From the NCBI RefSeq assembly GCF_033343995.1, contig NZ_CP137573.1:6791001-6855000 (forward strand): 64,000 bases of DNA, written 5' to 3'. The notes under the pieces were generated by a model, which ran no database searches, had not been told where the DNA came from, and saw nothing but the letters and a program-made list of their open reading frames with translations. Positions 24,172 to 32,930 of the stretch are shown piece after piece. Source of the DNA: Streptomyces sp. HUAS YS2. Lineage in GTDB: Bacteria; Actinomycetota; Actinomycetes; Streptomycetales; Streptomycetaceae. The first letter of the stretch is position 1. Every line of letters starts with the position of its first letter. Made by a program: the position numbers and the translations under genes.

Positions 24172-26871
24172 TTACTGACTGTTTTTCGCCAGTTGTGTCG
24201 CGGTCTGATCGGTCCCCTGGGCGAGGGCGATCAGCAGCCGCTTCGCCTGGACGACCGCCTGGGACGAGCCGCCCCGCGCCGCCACCCGGTCGAGCCCCGC
24301 CAGGGCCCCGCCCGCCCGGCACTGCTCCACGCACTCGGCCGCCACCGCCAGCAGATCACCGAGCCCCCGCACCGACCTCTCCGCTTCGAGAAGGGCCGGC
24401 AGCAGCGCCGCGAGCACCGACCAGACGGTTGCGAACGCGCCGGTCGCCGCCGCCGTGCGGGTCGCGTCCGCCACCCGGTTCGGCTTCGCGAAGCCGTCCT
24501 GCACCAGCCCGGCGAGGGCCGTCCCGACGGCGGCCGCGTCCAGGTCCCGGCGGGCGGCCAGCACCAGCAGCGCGTCCACCGCGGACAGCCGGTCCGCCGC
24601 ATGGGGGCTCGCCATGCCGCACGCGAGAGCGAGCGCCCCCGCCGCTCCGAGCTCGCCCTCCGCCTCGGCGAACGCCGGGAGCCACCAGGTCGCGCCCCGC
24701 TCGCCCCATTCGACGCCCGCGACGAGTCTCGGCAGCAGCCAGGTGGCCAGGGCCTCGCGGTCCACCGGCAGGACCAGCGGCAGGTGCTCCCTCTCGTGGA
24801 CCCAGAGCCGGCAGCTCACAGGCTGCCCGTCGAACGGCTGCACCAGCCACCTGAACGCGCCCGGGAAGTCCTGCCGCAGCCCGGGCCGCGCGCAGCCGGT
24901 CAGGTCGATCCGCTCCGACCAGTAGAGGTAGCCGTTGGCCCGCTTCTCGACCGGCGGCTTGATCTGCATCACCGGATCGAGCGGTGCCGCATCGGCGAGC
25001 CACTCCACCAGCCGGTCGCCGGCCGCCGTGCCCAGATCCGCGGCCGCGCGAGCCGCCTCGGCCGCTTCCGGTCCGGTGCGGCGCACCCGCAGCAGTGCCT
25101 GCGCGAAGTCCGCCGGCGCGGGTTCGAGGCCCGCGTCCCGATAGCGCCGCAGCCGCTCCACCAGCTCGGCCGCGTCCACCGCGCCCGTGTGCCAGGTGGG
25201 TGTGGCCACCAGGAACGGCAGCGCGGGCGTGCCGATCAGGTCCGCGAGCTCCCACAGCCGCTGCTCGAGCGCAGCCTCCAGGACGTGCCGCGTGCAGTCC
25301 GGGTGGAGGTGCTGCCGCGCCCGGCCGGCGTCGATGAGCTCCTTCGTCACCTTCCCGAACAGTGCTGCCAGCACCGCCTCGACGCCCCGCGCGGAGCCTT
25401 GGAAGTAGGCGGTGCTGCGGGGGATCGACTCGTTCATCCACCATGAGTCGGCGACCAGTCCGCGTACGCCCTCCGCCAGGGCCTCGCGGTCCTGTGCCGC
25501 ATACCGGACAAGGCCGTCGAGCGCCCGCTCGAAGTCCTCGGGCGCGGGCTGACGGCGGCCCGTGACCAGCGGCACCAGCTCCTCCACCAGCTCCGGCAGC
25601 GTGTCCGCGGCCGGTGCGAGCCGCCGCCGCTCCGGGACCGGGGGAAGGAACTCCTCGTACGGCAGGTCCGGTTCGGCCGACAGGGTCGTGCCGAAGAGCT
25701 CGACGGCCGACGGCCGGTGCACCGCACTCAGCAGCTCTGCCGACCCGGCCAGTCCCTCCCGTACCGCCTCGTCCACCGCGTTCAGATGCGCGCCGACCAG
25801 CTTCAGCGCCCGCAGCTGGACGTCGCTGTCCGCGTGTCCGAACGCCTCCGCGACCAACGGCAGCAGCTCCGGGGCCACCGTGGGCCGCTGCTTCAGCACC
25901 TTCCCGAGCAGCGTCAGCTGTGCCCGCACCAGCTTCTTCTCGGTACGGAAGAGCAGCGCGCCGGACATCTCCGCCAGCAGCGAGTCCGGGAGTTCGCCCG
26001 CGAGCACCTGCACGGCCAGCGCCTCCTGTGCGTAGCCGGCCACGGTCGACGGACCGTCGGCGGCCATGCCGAGCAGGTCGGCGGTGTGCGCCTGCAGCTC
26101 CTCCTGTGTCGGCGCGAGCCGCTGGAGCAGCGCGAGGTGGAACCGCAGATCGTGCGGCCGTCCGCCGCGCACCAGCCGGGCCAGGCAGCCCTCCAGCAGG
26201 TCCCGCCGGTCGAGTACACCCTCCGTCGTCAGGAGGTCCAGGGCCTCCAGCCAGCTCGTGTGTGTGGCGGGCTCGACATCCCACCGGGCGGTGTTCCGGC
26301 TCAGCGGCCCGGGGGTCTCCGTCAGCTCGAAGAGCCGGCGCACGAGCAGCCGGGTGTGGGGGTGGGCCCTCAGCTGCTCGGCCAGGTTCGCGTGGTCGAG
26401 GGACCCGGTCCACCCCGCCACGTACGCGTCCGTGGCGGGCACCTCGCCGCCGGAGCGCAGCACCAGCTCCTGGACGAGCCCGAACTCGAACTCCACGAAG
26501 CCCCGCCGGTCTGCGAGCCGCTGCGCGAGGTTGCCGAGCCAGGCCGGGGCGCGGTCCGCCAGGACCTCCACCGTGGCCGCGTGCGACTCGCCGCCCCAGT
26601 CCTCCATGTCCCGCGCGGCCAGCCACGTCGCGGCGGCCGCCGCGCCCGTCTGGCAGCCCACGCCCGCGACCCGGAGCGCCTGGACCACGCGCCGCCACGC
26701 CCCGTCCCACCGCGTGCCACCGCGCAACTCGGCCCGCACGGCCTTCAACTCGATCAGCAGGGCCTTGCGCTCGGTCGCGTCCAGGACCTTCAGCAGTGCC
26801 GGGACGTCGGCGGTGCGCCCCGCGCGGACGTTCTTCAGGAGCTGCTTCGACGGGTTCCTGCTGGTGATCAT
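24172..26871 (-). CDS. DUF6493-type helical-repeat protein, SWIM partner
   Basis: An 899-residue, mostly alpha-helical protein without recognisable catalytic motifs. Regular helical pairs (for example PELLPLVAEAFGHADSDVQLRALKLVGAHL) look like HEAT-type repeats. In other Streptomyces, similar proteins placed beside SWIM zinc-finger genes are called DUF6493; this assignment is by resemblance and context. The ATG overlaps the stop of the SWIM gene by four bases (ATGA) and has GGAGGAACG upstream, so the pair is translationally coupled. The role is unknown; a scaffold for the SWIM protein is a reasonable inference. Confidence 0.72.
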   Translation of the reverse strand: MITSRNPSKQLLKNVRAGRTADVPALLKVLDATERKALLIELKAVRAELRGGTRWDGAWRRVVQALRVAGVGCQTGAAAAATWLAARDMEDWGGESHAATVEVLADRAPAWLGNLAQRLADRRGFVEFEFGLVQELVLRSGGEVPATDAYVAGWTGSLDHANLAEQLRAHPHTRLLVRRLFELTETPGPLSRNTARWDVEPATHTSWLEALDLLTTEGVLDRRDLLEGCLARLVRGGRPHDLRFHLALLQRLAPTQEELQAHTADLLGMAADGPSTVAGYAQEALAVQVLAGELPDSLLAEMSGALLFRTEKKLVRAQLTLLGKVLKQRPTVAPELLPLVAEAFGHADSDVQLRALKLVGAHLNAVDEAVREGLAGSAELLSAVHRPSAVELFGTTLSAEPDLPYEEFLPPVPERRRLAPAADTLPELVEELVPLVTGRRQPAPEDFERALDGLVRYAAQDREALAEGVRGLVADSWWMNESIPRSTAYFQGSARGVEAVLAALFGKVTKELIDAGRARQHLHPDCTRHVLEAALEQRLWELADLIGTPALPFLVATPTWHTGAVDAAELVERLRRYRDAGLEPAPADFAQALLRVRRTGPEAAEAARAAADLGTAAGDRLVEWLADAAPLDPVMQIKPPVEKRANGYLYWSERIDLTGCARPGLRQDFPGAFRWLVQPFDGQPVSCRLWVHEREHLPLVLPVDREALATWLLPRLVAGVEWGERGATWWLPAFAEAEGELGAAGALALACGMASPHAADRLSAVDALLVLAARRDLDAAAVGTALAGLVQDGFAKPNRVADATRTAAATGAFATVWSVLAALLPALLEAERSVRGLGDLLAVAAECVEQCRAGGALAGLDRVAARGGSSQAVVQAKRLLIALAQGTDQTATQLAKNSQ

Positions 26872-28235
26872 CGCGTTCCTCCGGTGGTTCCGCCGCGGCG
26901 CGCCATGCGGACCGCCAGCGCGTGCTTGCACGGGCCGCGTCGGCCCCGGTAGTCGGCCCACCACTGGCAGGTGCAGCTCAGCGCACCTCCCGACTCCCGT
27001 ATCCGGTACCGCTGTTCGCCGGAGGCGACCGAGGCCAGGTCGCCGTCGAGCGTCACCGCGCCCTCCGCGACCAGGGCGCGGGCGGCCACGAGGCGGGGGT
27101 TGTGCCGCTCGGCGCGATCGGCGTCGTACGGCAGCTCCCGGTGGAAGTACGCCGCGTCCGCCACGTCGTAGCCCACGCGGCCGGCCGTCCCGAGCCGGGT
27201 CAGCGCGGCGCGCACCCGCGCCCCGGTCAGACCCGACCGCTCCGCCAGCTCGGCAGGGTCGATCCGCGGCTCCCAGGCGAGCAGCACCGCCACCAACTCG
27301 GCGTCCTGCGCGGCCTCCTCCGTGGCCAGAGCCTCCAGGACGCCGCCCTCGCCGGAGAAGCCGCGTGCGGGGTCCGGCGACAGGGTGAGCGTCAGCCGCA
27401 TGCCGGGCAGGACGACCTCCCAGGCGCTCGCGGTGGCCGCGCCGTCGGGCGCGGGCCCGTACACCCGCAGCGCGGTCGCGTCCCGCAGCACCCGCTCCAG
27501 GGTCGCCAGGCGTTCCGGTCCCGGCAGGCAGACCGCGCCCGGGCCGGGCCGGGTCGTCGGCCGTAGTGTCCGGCCGGCCGGCACGACCCAGAGCGGCGCC
27601 CGGCCCCGGCCGCCCGAGCGCGGCAGCCCCCGCAGGAACCGCACCGCCTCCGCGCCGGTCAGCTCGGCCCGCAGATCGAACCCGGCGGACACCACCTGTG
27701 CCTCGGCGAAGCCGCGCAGCCAACGGTCCGGCAGCGGCACCTTCTTCTCCACCAGGCGCCCGCCGAGCGTGGTCGCCGCCAACCCCTCAGGGCCGACCCG
27801 CAGATGCAGCGGATCGTCCCCGGTCATCCGGGAAAGCGCCTCTCGCAGTGGGTTGTTGACGTCGACGTTCGTCGTGCAGTGCCCGGTCTCCGCCCCGTCC
27901 AGGCCCTCCCGGAGAACGTCCAGGCGTGCGTACACCCCGCCGCACCCCGAGAACGACTCGAACCGCAGCCGGTCGCCGTTGCCCGTCACCACCGGATCCA
28001 GCGACCCGGGACTCGGCCGCTGGTAGTAGCGCGCGGCCGCGACGTCCGCCACCGCGAGCAGCCCCCGGGCGGCGACCCGGGGCGAGCTGAGGAACCCGGC
28101 GAAGAAGCGGGGGTGCGCCTCGACCCCGGTGGGCGTGAGCCCCCCGGACGTCTCGAGGCCGAGCGCCCGCCCGCCGGCGGACGACTCCAGGGCGGACGGG
28201 CGTGCGTAGGCGAGCGCCTGTACGGATCGCGTCAT
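26868..28235 (-). CDS. SWIM zinc-finger family protein
   Basis: A 455-residue protein with a C-terminal SWIM zinc-binding motif: CTCQWWADYRGRRGPCKH (about residues 421-440), giving the C-x-C-x(n)-C-x-H pattern. The preceding 400 residues are mixed and include a DNA-binding-like helical segment (DPAELAERSGLTGARVRAALTRLGTAGRVGYDV, about 335-370). SWIM domains bind DNA or proteins; bacterial ones occur in MoxR/vWA-type operons and helicases. The start ATG (MTRSVQALAYARP) lies seven bases after a TACGGT -10-like box, so the transcript is probably leaderless. It is coupled to the helical-repeat gene downstream. Confidence 0.85.
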   Translation of the reverse strand: MTRSVQALAYARPSALESSAGGRALGLETSGGLTPTGVEAHPRFFAGFLSSPRVAARGLLAVADVAAARYYQRPSPGSLDPVVTGNGDRLRFESFSGCGGVYARLDVLREGLDGAETGHCTTNVDVNNPLREALSRMTGDDPLHLRVGPEGLAATTLGGRLVEKKVPLPDRWLRGFAEAQVVSAGFDLRAELTGAEAVRFLRGLPRSGGRGRAPLWVVPAGRTLRPTTRPGPGAVCLPGPERLATLERVLRDATALRVYGPAPDGAATASAWEVVLPGMRLTLTLSPDPARGFSGEGGVLEALATEEAAQDAELVAVLLAWEPRIDPAELAERSGLTGARVRAALTRLGTAGRVGYDVADAAYFHRELPYDADRAERHNPRLVAARALVAEGAVTLDGDLASVASGEQRYRIRESGGALSCTCQWWADYRGRRGPCKHALAVRMARRGGTTGGTR

Positions 28236-28242
28236 GGCAACG

Positions 28243-28248
28243 ACCGTA
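28243..28248 (-). promoter_or_regulatory. -10 box (TACGGT) for the SWIM-DUF6493 operon
   Basis: Read on the minus strand, TACGGT lies seven bases before the SWIM gene ATG, consistent with leaderless transcription of the two-gene operon. Confidence 0.45.
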
Positions 28249-28293
28249 GGACCCGCCACTGACAACGGCCAAGTCCTGGCCGCGGCCCGGCCG

Positions 28294-28617
28294 TCACCCG
28301 CCCGCGATCGCCCGCAATGCGTCCAGATGGCGCCGGTACACGGCCCGTCCCTGTGCCGTGAGCGACAGCCAGGTCCGCACCCGCCGGCCCACCCTGCCCT
28401 TGTCCACGGCCACGAGCCCAGCCTCCTCCAGAGCCGCCACCTGCTTCGACAGCGCGGAGTCGGTCACCTCCACCAGGTCCCGCACGAACGCGAACTCGGC
28501 CTTCTGCTGGGGCGCGAGGGCGGCGACGACCGACAGTCGCACCGGCGAGGTCAGCAGCGGCTCCAGGTCGTGCCGGGGATGGCTGCCCGGCGCGTCGCCT
28601 CCGTCGGTGTCGCTCAC
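28294..28617 (-). CDS. Winged-helix transcriptional regulator (HTH_34/ArsR-like)
   Basis: A 107-residue small regulator: LEPLLTSPVRLSVVAALAPQQKAEF, then the recognition helix DSALSKQVAALEEAGLV and the wing VDKGRVGRRVRTWLSLTAQG. This is the winged-helix type often found coupled with a small membrane protein in Streptomyces. The GTG start overlaps the TGA of the upstream membrane-protein gene (GTGA). It probably represses its own operon through the inverted repeat at 29062-29080. Confidence 0.86.
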   Translation of the reverse strand: MSDTDGGDAPGSHPRHDLEPLLTSPVRLSVVAALAPQQKAEFAFVRDLVEVTDSALSKQVAALEEAGLVAVDKGRVGRRVRTWLSLTAQGRAVYRRHLDALRAIAGG

Positions 28618-29033
28618 GCGGAACCCCGCCTCTCCAGCAGGGCCATAGCGGCGAGCGGCAGCACGCAGCAGATCGTGGCGACCGCGGTGAACGGCACGCT
28701 GTCCACGAACATCGTGCCGCCCAGGACCACCGCCGCCCCGTAGACCACGGCCCAGGTCCCGATCGCCAGTCCGTGCCGGAGTCCGAAGCCCCGCCGTACG
28801 GTCCGCTGCCGAGCCGCGTACAGGCTCAGCCCGGCGACGGCCACCACGTGCACGCACAGCGCGACCGCGGCGAGGGCCGTGCCGTGCCCCAACAGCACGG
28901 CCGGCACCAGGAACAGCTGTGTCGCGCCGAAGACCAGCAGGTAGCGGGTGTACCAGCCGCCCTGTCGGCGCGACGCGTCCTCCATGCGGGCGATGCGGCC
29001 CAACGCCTCGGCCGCGTCGGTGTGTTCGGACAT
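28614..29033 (-). CDS. Small four-helix membrane protein
   Basis: The 139-residue protein has four hydrophobic segments (about 32-50, 55-72, 87-104 and 110-132) after a hydrophilic N-terminus. No enzyme or transporter signature is visible. It is the first gene of a two-gene operon with the winged-helix regulator and starts with ATG behind GAGGGG. Pairs of this kind are common in Streptomyces; their function is not known to me. Confidence 0.8.
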   Translation of the reverse strand: MSEHTDAAEALGRIARMEDASRRQGGWYTRYLLVFGATQLFLVPAVLLGHGTALAAVALCVHVVAVAGLSLYAARQRTVRRGFGLRHGLAIGTWAVVYGAAVVLGGTMFVDSVPFTAVATICCVLPLAAMALLERRGSA

Positions 29034-29061
29034 GACGATCCCCCTCGTCTCGATGGCAACT

Positions 29062-29080
29062 ACTTTCCACTATGGCAAGT
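29062..29080. promoter_or_regulatory. Inverted-repeat operator of the membrane protein/regulator operon
   Basis: ACTTTCCA-CTA-TGGCAAGT: the second arm complements the first at 7 of 8 positions. It lies about 30-47 bases upstream of the membrane-protein start, where it would cover the promoter. The coupled winged-helix protein is the likely binder. Confidence 0.5.
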
Positions 29081-29133
29081 GAATGCGATCGAGGCAAGAC
29101 TGAGGGGTGATCAGGTGGCCTGGGCCCGGTTCG

Positions 29134-30723
29134 TCACTGGCCCACCCGCCCCGGCTGCAGCACCTTCGTGAACAGGACCGTCCCGCCCTCCGCCCGCAGC
29201 CGGACCGTCAGTTCGCCGCTGTCGCCGTCGATGTCGACCTCGCCGAAGTACTGCGGGCTCTCCATCGGAGACAGGTTCGCGCGCTCCGGCGCCCGGACGA
29301 AGACGCGCTCCGGCCCGAACGTCGCGTCGAGGCGGTTCGCCGGGAAGCCGCCGGCCGCCAGGGGCCCCGAGACGAACTCCCAGAACGGCGCGAAGTCCTG
29401 GAACGCGGCCCGCTCGGGCGCGTAGTGCTGTGCCGAGGTGTAGTGCACGTCGGCGGTCAGCCACAGCGTGCCGGTGATCCGGCGGTGCTTGATGAACCGC
29501 AGCAACTCCGCGATCTGCAGCTCTCGCCCCAGCGGCGCGCCCGGGTCGCCCTGCGCGATCGCCTCGATGTTCGTCGCCCCGTCCGGTACCACCAGGCCGA
29601 GCGGCATGTCGGCGGCCAGCACCTTCCACACTGCACGCGAGCGGCCCAGCTCCCTCTTCAGCCACTCCAGCTGCTCGGCGCCCAGGATTCCGGTGGTGTC
29701 GTCGGCCTGCCGGCCGGGCGAGTTGGCGTTCCGGTGCGAGCGCATGTCCAGGACGAAGACGTCGAGCAGCGGTCCGTACCGGACAACACGGTGCATCCGC
29801 CGGTCCGCGCCGCGCGCGTGCAGCGTGGACACCGGGAAGTACTCGCCGAACGCCTGCAGCGCGCGGGCGGACAGCACGTCCACGTCCTTCTCCGTGTACC
29901 GCGGATCGTCCAGGATCTGCCCCGGGTACCAGTTGTTCCGCACCTCGTGGTCGTCCCACTGCACGATCGACGGCACCTGCGCGTTGAACGCCCGGACGTT
30001 GTGGTCCAGCAGGTTGTAGCGGAAGTTGCCGCGGTACTCGTCCAGGGTCTCCGCGACCTTCGCCTTCTCCTCTGTCGTCACGTTCCGCCAGATCCGGCCG
30101 TCCGGCAGCGTCACGCTCGGCTGGACCACGCCGTCCGCGTAGACCGTGTCGCCGCTGCACAGGAAGAAGTCCGGGTCGAGCCCGCGCATCTCCTCGAACG
30201 CCCGGAAGCCGCCGATGTCCGGGTTGATGCCCCAGCCCTGCCCGGCGATGTCGCCGGACCACAGGAAGCGCACCCCGTCCCGGCGGCGCGCCGGAGCCGT
30301 GCGGAAGGTGCCGGTGACCGGCTCGCCGATGCGGCGCGGGTCGTCCGGGTCGGCCAGGGTGACCCGGTAGTGGATCTGCTCGCCCGGCGGCAACCCGCGC
30401 AGCGCCGTCGTGCCGGTGAAGTCGCTGCCGGCCCCGAGCAGCGGCCCGTACCAGCGCCGCGCACCCCGGAACGACTCGCTCGCCGCGGTCTCCACGAGCA
30501 TCCGGGCCGGCCGGTCGGAGCGCACCCACACCAGGCCCGACGACGCGGTCACGTCACCGGCCTGCACACCCCAGGCGGCGCGCGGCCGGCCCGACAGCGC
30601 GAGCGCCGGGGCGGACGCGCCGAGCGCCCCGGCGGAGCCGAGGGAGAGGGCGGCCGTCGCGGCGACGGAGCCGCGCAGCACGCTGCGCCGGGCGGGGTTC
30701 GGACCGGATGAGCCGTACGACAT
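29134..30723 (-). CDS. phoD: Secreted PhoD-type alkaline phosphatase
   Basis: The 529-residue protein has a Tat signal peptide (NPARRSVLRGSVAATAALSLG, cleaved near residue 45) and an N-terminal fibronectin-like domain. The PhoD metallophosphoesterase core shows FLWSGDIAGQGWG, DFFLCSGDTVYADG, VPSIVQWDDHEVRNNW and LTADVHYTSAQ. PhoD enzymes are Ca2+/Fe3+ phosphodi- and monoesterases that release phosphate from nucleic acids and teichoic acids outside the cell. The chosen ATG has GGAGG six bases upstream; a longer in-frame reading has no site. A PHO-box-like repeat lies upstream, which fits induction by PhoR-PhoP on phosphate limitation. Confidence 0.92.
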   Translation of the reverse strand: MSYGSSGPNPARRSVLRGSVAATAALSLGSAGALGASAPALALSGRPRAAWGVQAGDVTASSGLVWVRSDRPARMLVETAASESFRGARRWYGPLLGAGSDFTGTTALRGLPPGEQIHYRVTLADPDDPRRIGEPVTGTFRTAPARRRDGVRFLWSGDIAGQGWGINPDIGGFRAFEEMRGLDPDFFLCSGDTVYADGVVQPSVTLPDGRIWRNVTTEEKAKVAETLDEYRGNFRYNLLDHNVRAFNAQVPSIVQWDDHEVRNNWYPGQILDDPRYTEKDVDVLSARALQAFGEYFPVSTLHARGADRRMHRVVRYGPLLDVFVLDMRSHRNANSPGRQADDTTGILGAEQLEWLKRELGRSRAVWKVLAADMPLGLVVPDGATNIEAIAQGDPGAPLGRELQIAELLRFIKHRRITGTLWLTADVHYTSAQHYAPERAAFQDFAPFWEFVSGPLAAGGFPANRLDATFGPERVFVRAPERANLSPMESPQYFGEVDIDGDSGELTVRLRAEGGTVLFTKVLQPGRVGQ

Positions 30724-30795
30724 CGAGCGCCTCCAAGCGGGTTCGGGCGGGGCCGGCCCCGCCGTGCCATGCCTAACGGCCCGCGGCGGCGCGGA

Positions 30796-30825
30796 CGCGA
30801 ACCCCACATGAACAACGACTCGAAC
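30796..30825 (-). promoter_or_regulatory. Candidate PHO box upstream of phoD
   Basis: On the minus strand three GTTC-starting units follow each other at 12- and 11-base steps: GTTCGAG, GTTCATG and GTTCGCG. The middle unit GTTCATGTGGG fits the Streptomyces PhoP direct-repeat consensus (G-G/T-TCAYYYR-G/C-G) at 10 of 11 positions. The box ends about 70 bp upstream of the phoD start, a normal place for an activator site. Confidence 0.55.
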
Positions 30826-30949
30826 GCGCGCACCGGAACATCCGCGCGGGCCCCCCGGGTGACGAGACGTCAGCGCGAACGGCCCCGGCTCTCAGGTCGC
30901 TCGCGCCGCCCAGGTTGGACGGGCCGTCAAGGTCGCTCGCGCCGCTCGG

Positions 30950-31783
30950 TCAGCGGCTGCTGCCGTCCAGGATGACGCGCGCGACCAGCGCCGGGTCGTC
31001 GTTCATCGGCACGTGGCCGCAGCCCGGCAGCCGGATCAGCCGGGCGTCCGGGATCGCCTGCTTGGCGCGGACGCCCTGGCGGCGCAGCAGGAGCCGGTCG
31101 CGGGTGCCCCAGCCGATGGTGACCGGGAGGCCGGTGATGTCCTCGGTGACGCGGACGGTGCGGCCCGCCGCGAGCGTCTGACGGAAGCCGGTGGCGGAGC
31201 GCAGGGCGAGGGTCTCGGCGACCGCGGCCTCGGGCGAACGGCGTGCCGGGCGGGCGTAGATGGTGCTGGTGAGGGCGGTACGGCCGGCCGCCGAACGTGA
31301 AAGCCCCTCGATCAGCGGCACCGGCATCGCGGAGGCGGCGGCGTGCATCGCGCGCAGGGTGCCGAAGGCGTACCGCCGCTCGCTCTCCGACCAGAAGCCC
31401 GCGGGGGAGAGCGCGGTCACCGAGCGGACCAGCTTCTGCCGGCCGAGCTCCAGCGCGAGCAGACCGCCGAGCGAGTTGCCCGCGACATGCGGCCGGTCCA
31501 GGCCGAGCGCCGCGCAGAGCCCGCCGAGAACGGGGACGACGGTCGACAGGTCGTAGGCGCAGCCGTCCGGCAGCGGGGCGGAGGCGCCGAAGCCGGGCAG
31601 GTCGACGGAGACGACGTCGCGTTCGGCGGCGAGGACGGGGATCACCGGCTCCCAGGCCTGCCAGTGGTGGCCGATGCCGTGGAGCAGCAGCAGCGGTTCG
31701 CCCGTGCCGCGGCGGTCGTACGTCACCGAGACCGTGCGGGGTCCGGCGGGGGACTCGACCGTGAACTCGACCTGTGCGGACAT
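30950..31783 (-). CDS. Alpha/beta hydrolase
   Basis: The 277-residue protein has the alpha/beta hydrolase fold. The oxyanion motif LLLLHGIGHHWQAW is at about 30-43, the nucleophile elbow GNSLGG at about 102-107 (Ser104), the acid likely in WGTRDRLLL (about 226-234) and the histidine in GCGHVPMNDDP (about 255-265). The substrate is not evident; the family includes esterases, haloalkane dehalogenases and haloperoxidases. The ATG has AGGAG at good spacing. It is divergent from the ECF41 sigma factor gene, so the sigma factor may drive it. Confidence 0.88.
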   Translation of the reverse strand: MSAQVEFTVESPAGPRTVSVTYDRRGTGEPLLLLHGIGHHWQAWEPVIPVLAAERDVVSVDLPGFGASAPLPDGCAYDLSTVVPVLGGLCAALGLDRPHVAGNSLGGLLALELGRQKLVRSVTALSPAGFWSESERRYAFGTLRAMHAAASAMPVPLIEGLSRSAAGRTALTSTIYARPARRSPEAAVAETLALRSATGFRQTLAAGRTVRVTEDITGLPVTIGWGTRDRLLLRRQGVRAKQAIPDARLIRLPGCGHVPMNDDPALVARVILDGSSR

Positions 31784-31821
31784 GCGACTGCTCCTGTCTT
31801 AGACGCCCTGTCAACAAGAAT

Positions 31822-31833
31822 TACCGTTCAGTA
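31822..31833. promoter_or_regulatory. Imperfect palindrome between hydrolase and sigJ-type gene
   Basis: TACCGTTCAGTA fits the symmetric pattern TACnGnnCnGTA and lies in the 114-bp divergent promoter region. It looks like a TetR-type operator but no TetR gene is adjacent. Low confidence. Confidence 0.25.
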
Positions 31834-31897
31834 GCATGGAGTTCAAGAGGGCAGACCGAACTGGACACGACGCAGCCCCTTCGGCTGGTATGGAGGC

Positions 31898-32779
31898 GTG
31901 GCGATCGACACTGTGACCGACCTGTTCGAAGAGCTCCGCCCGATGCTGACCGGGGTGGCCTACCGGATGCTCGGCCGCGCGGCCGACGCCGAGGACGTGG
32001 TCCAGGAGGCATGGCTGCGCTGGTCCGCCGCGGACCGCGACGACGTCCGCGAACCGCGCGCCTACCTCGTCCGCGTCACCACCCGGCTGGCCGTCGACCG
32101 TCTGCGCCAGATCCGCTCCCGCCGCGAGGCCTACGTCGGCCCCTGGCTGCCCGAACCCGTCGTCACCGACTTCGGCCCTGCCGTGCCCGACACCGCCGAA
32201 CGCGCGCTGCTCGCCGACTCCGTCTCGCTCGCCGTCCTCGTCGTCCTGGAATCCCTCTCCCCGCTGGAGCGGGCGGTGTTCGTGCTGCGGGAGGCCTTCG
32301 GCTTCCCGTTCGCCGAGATCGCCGCCGCGCTCGACCGGACCGAAGCGGCCGTGCGCCAGCTCGCCGGCCGGGCCCGCAAGCACGTCGACGAGGGCCGCCC
32401 CCGCTACGACGTCGACCCCGCCGAGCGGCGCGACCTGACCGAGCGGTTCCTCGCGGCAGCCGCCGGCGGCGACCTCGCCGACCTGATGGCGCTCCTCGCG
32501 CCCGACGTCCGGCTGGTCGGCGACAGCGGAGGCAAGGCCAAGGGGCCGCTGCGGATCATGGAGAGCGCCGACAAGGTGGGCCGCTTCCTGTACGCCGTCT
32601 CCCGCGCCGAGGCCGGGGACCTCACGTACCGCTTCGAGGAGATCAACGGCGCCCCGGCGTTGGTCGGCCACGCCGGTGGAAAGGTCTCCGTCGTCTTCCA
32701 GATCGAGATCGCGGACGGCGCGGTCCAGTGCGTCTACCTCATGCGCAACCCGGACAAGCTCCAGGCCGTGCGCGCGTAG
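31898..32779 (+). CDS. ECF41/SigJ family RNA polymerase sigma factor
   Basis: The 293-residue protein is an ECF sigma factor with region 2 (LTGVAYRMLGRAADAEDVVQEAWLRW), region 4 (SLSPLERAVFVLREAFGFPFAEIAAALDRTEAAVRQLAGRARKHV) and a C-terminal SnoaL-like domain (about 180-290). The ECF41 hallmarks WLPEP (in the linker) and NPDKL (near the C-terminus, RNPDKLQAV) are both present. In this group the fused SnoaL-like domain replaces an anti-sigma factor and controls activity. The start is GTG; the GGAGG sequence is unusually close to it. The usual ECF41 partners (carboxymuconolactone decarboxylase, oxidoreductase) are absent; the divergent alpha/beta hydrolase is the nearest candidate target. Confidence 0.9.
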   Translation: MAIDTVTDLFEELRPMLTGVAYRMLGRAADAEDVVQEAWLRWSAADRDDVREPRAYLVRVTTRLAVDRLRQIRSRREAYVGPWLPEPVVTDFGPAVPDTAERALLADSVSLAVLVVLESLSPLERAVFVLREAFGFPFAEIAAALDRTEAAVRQLAGRARKHVDEGRPRYDVDPAERRDLTERFLAAAAGGDLADLMALLAPDVRLVGDSGGKAKGPLRIMESADKVGRFLYAVSRAEAGDLTYRFEEINGAPALVGHAGGKVSVVFQIEIADGAVQCVYLMRNPDKLQAVRA

Positions 32780-32930
32780 GACTGCCCCCGCCGTCCCTTC
32801 ACCGTCCCGCCCCGCCCGCCCCGCGTCCGCCCGGACGCGGGGTGGTTTGCTGCGCCCGGCTCACGGCGGCACGAACGTCCTGTGAACGATCGGTCCCGGA
32901 GCGCTGCCACTGAGTCGACCCGACGCAGGA

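Noticed and set aside
31784..31897. ECF41-type promoter (TGTCA...CGTC) in front of the hydrolase or sigma gene
   Set aside because: A TGTCAACA sequence exists, but the CGTC-like half is at the wrong distance in both directions.
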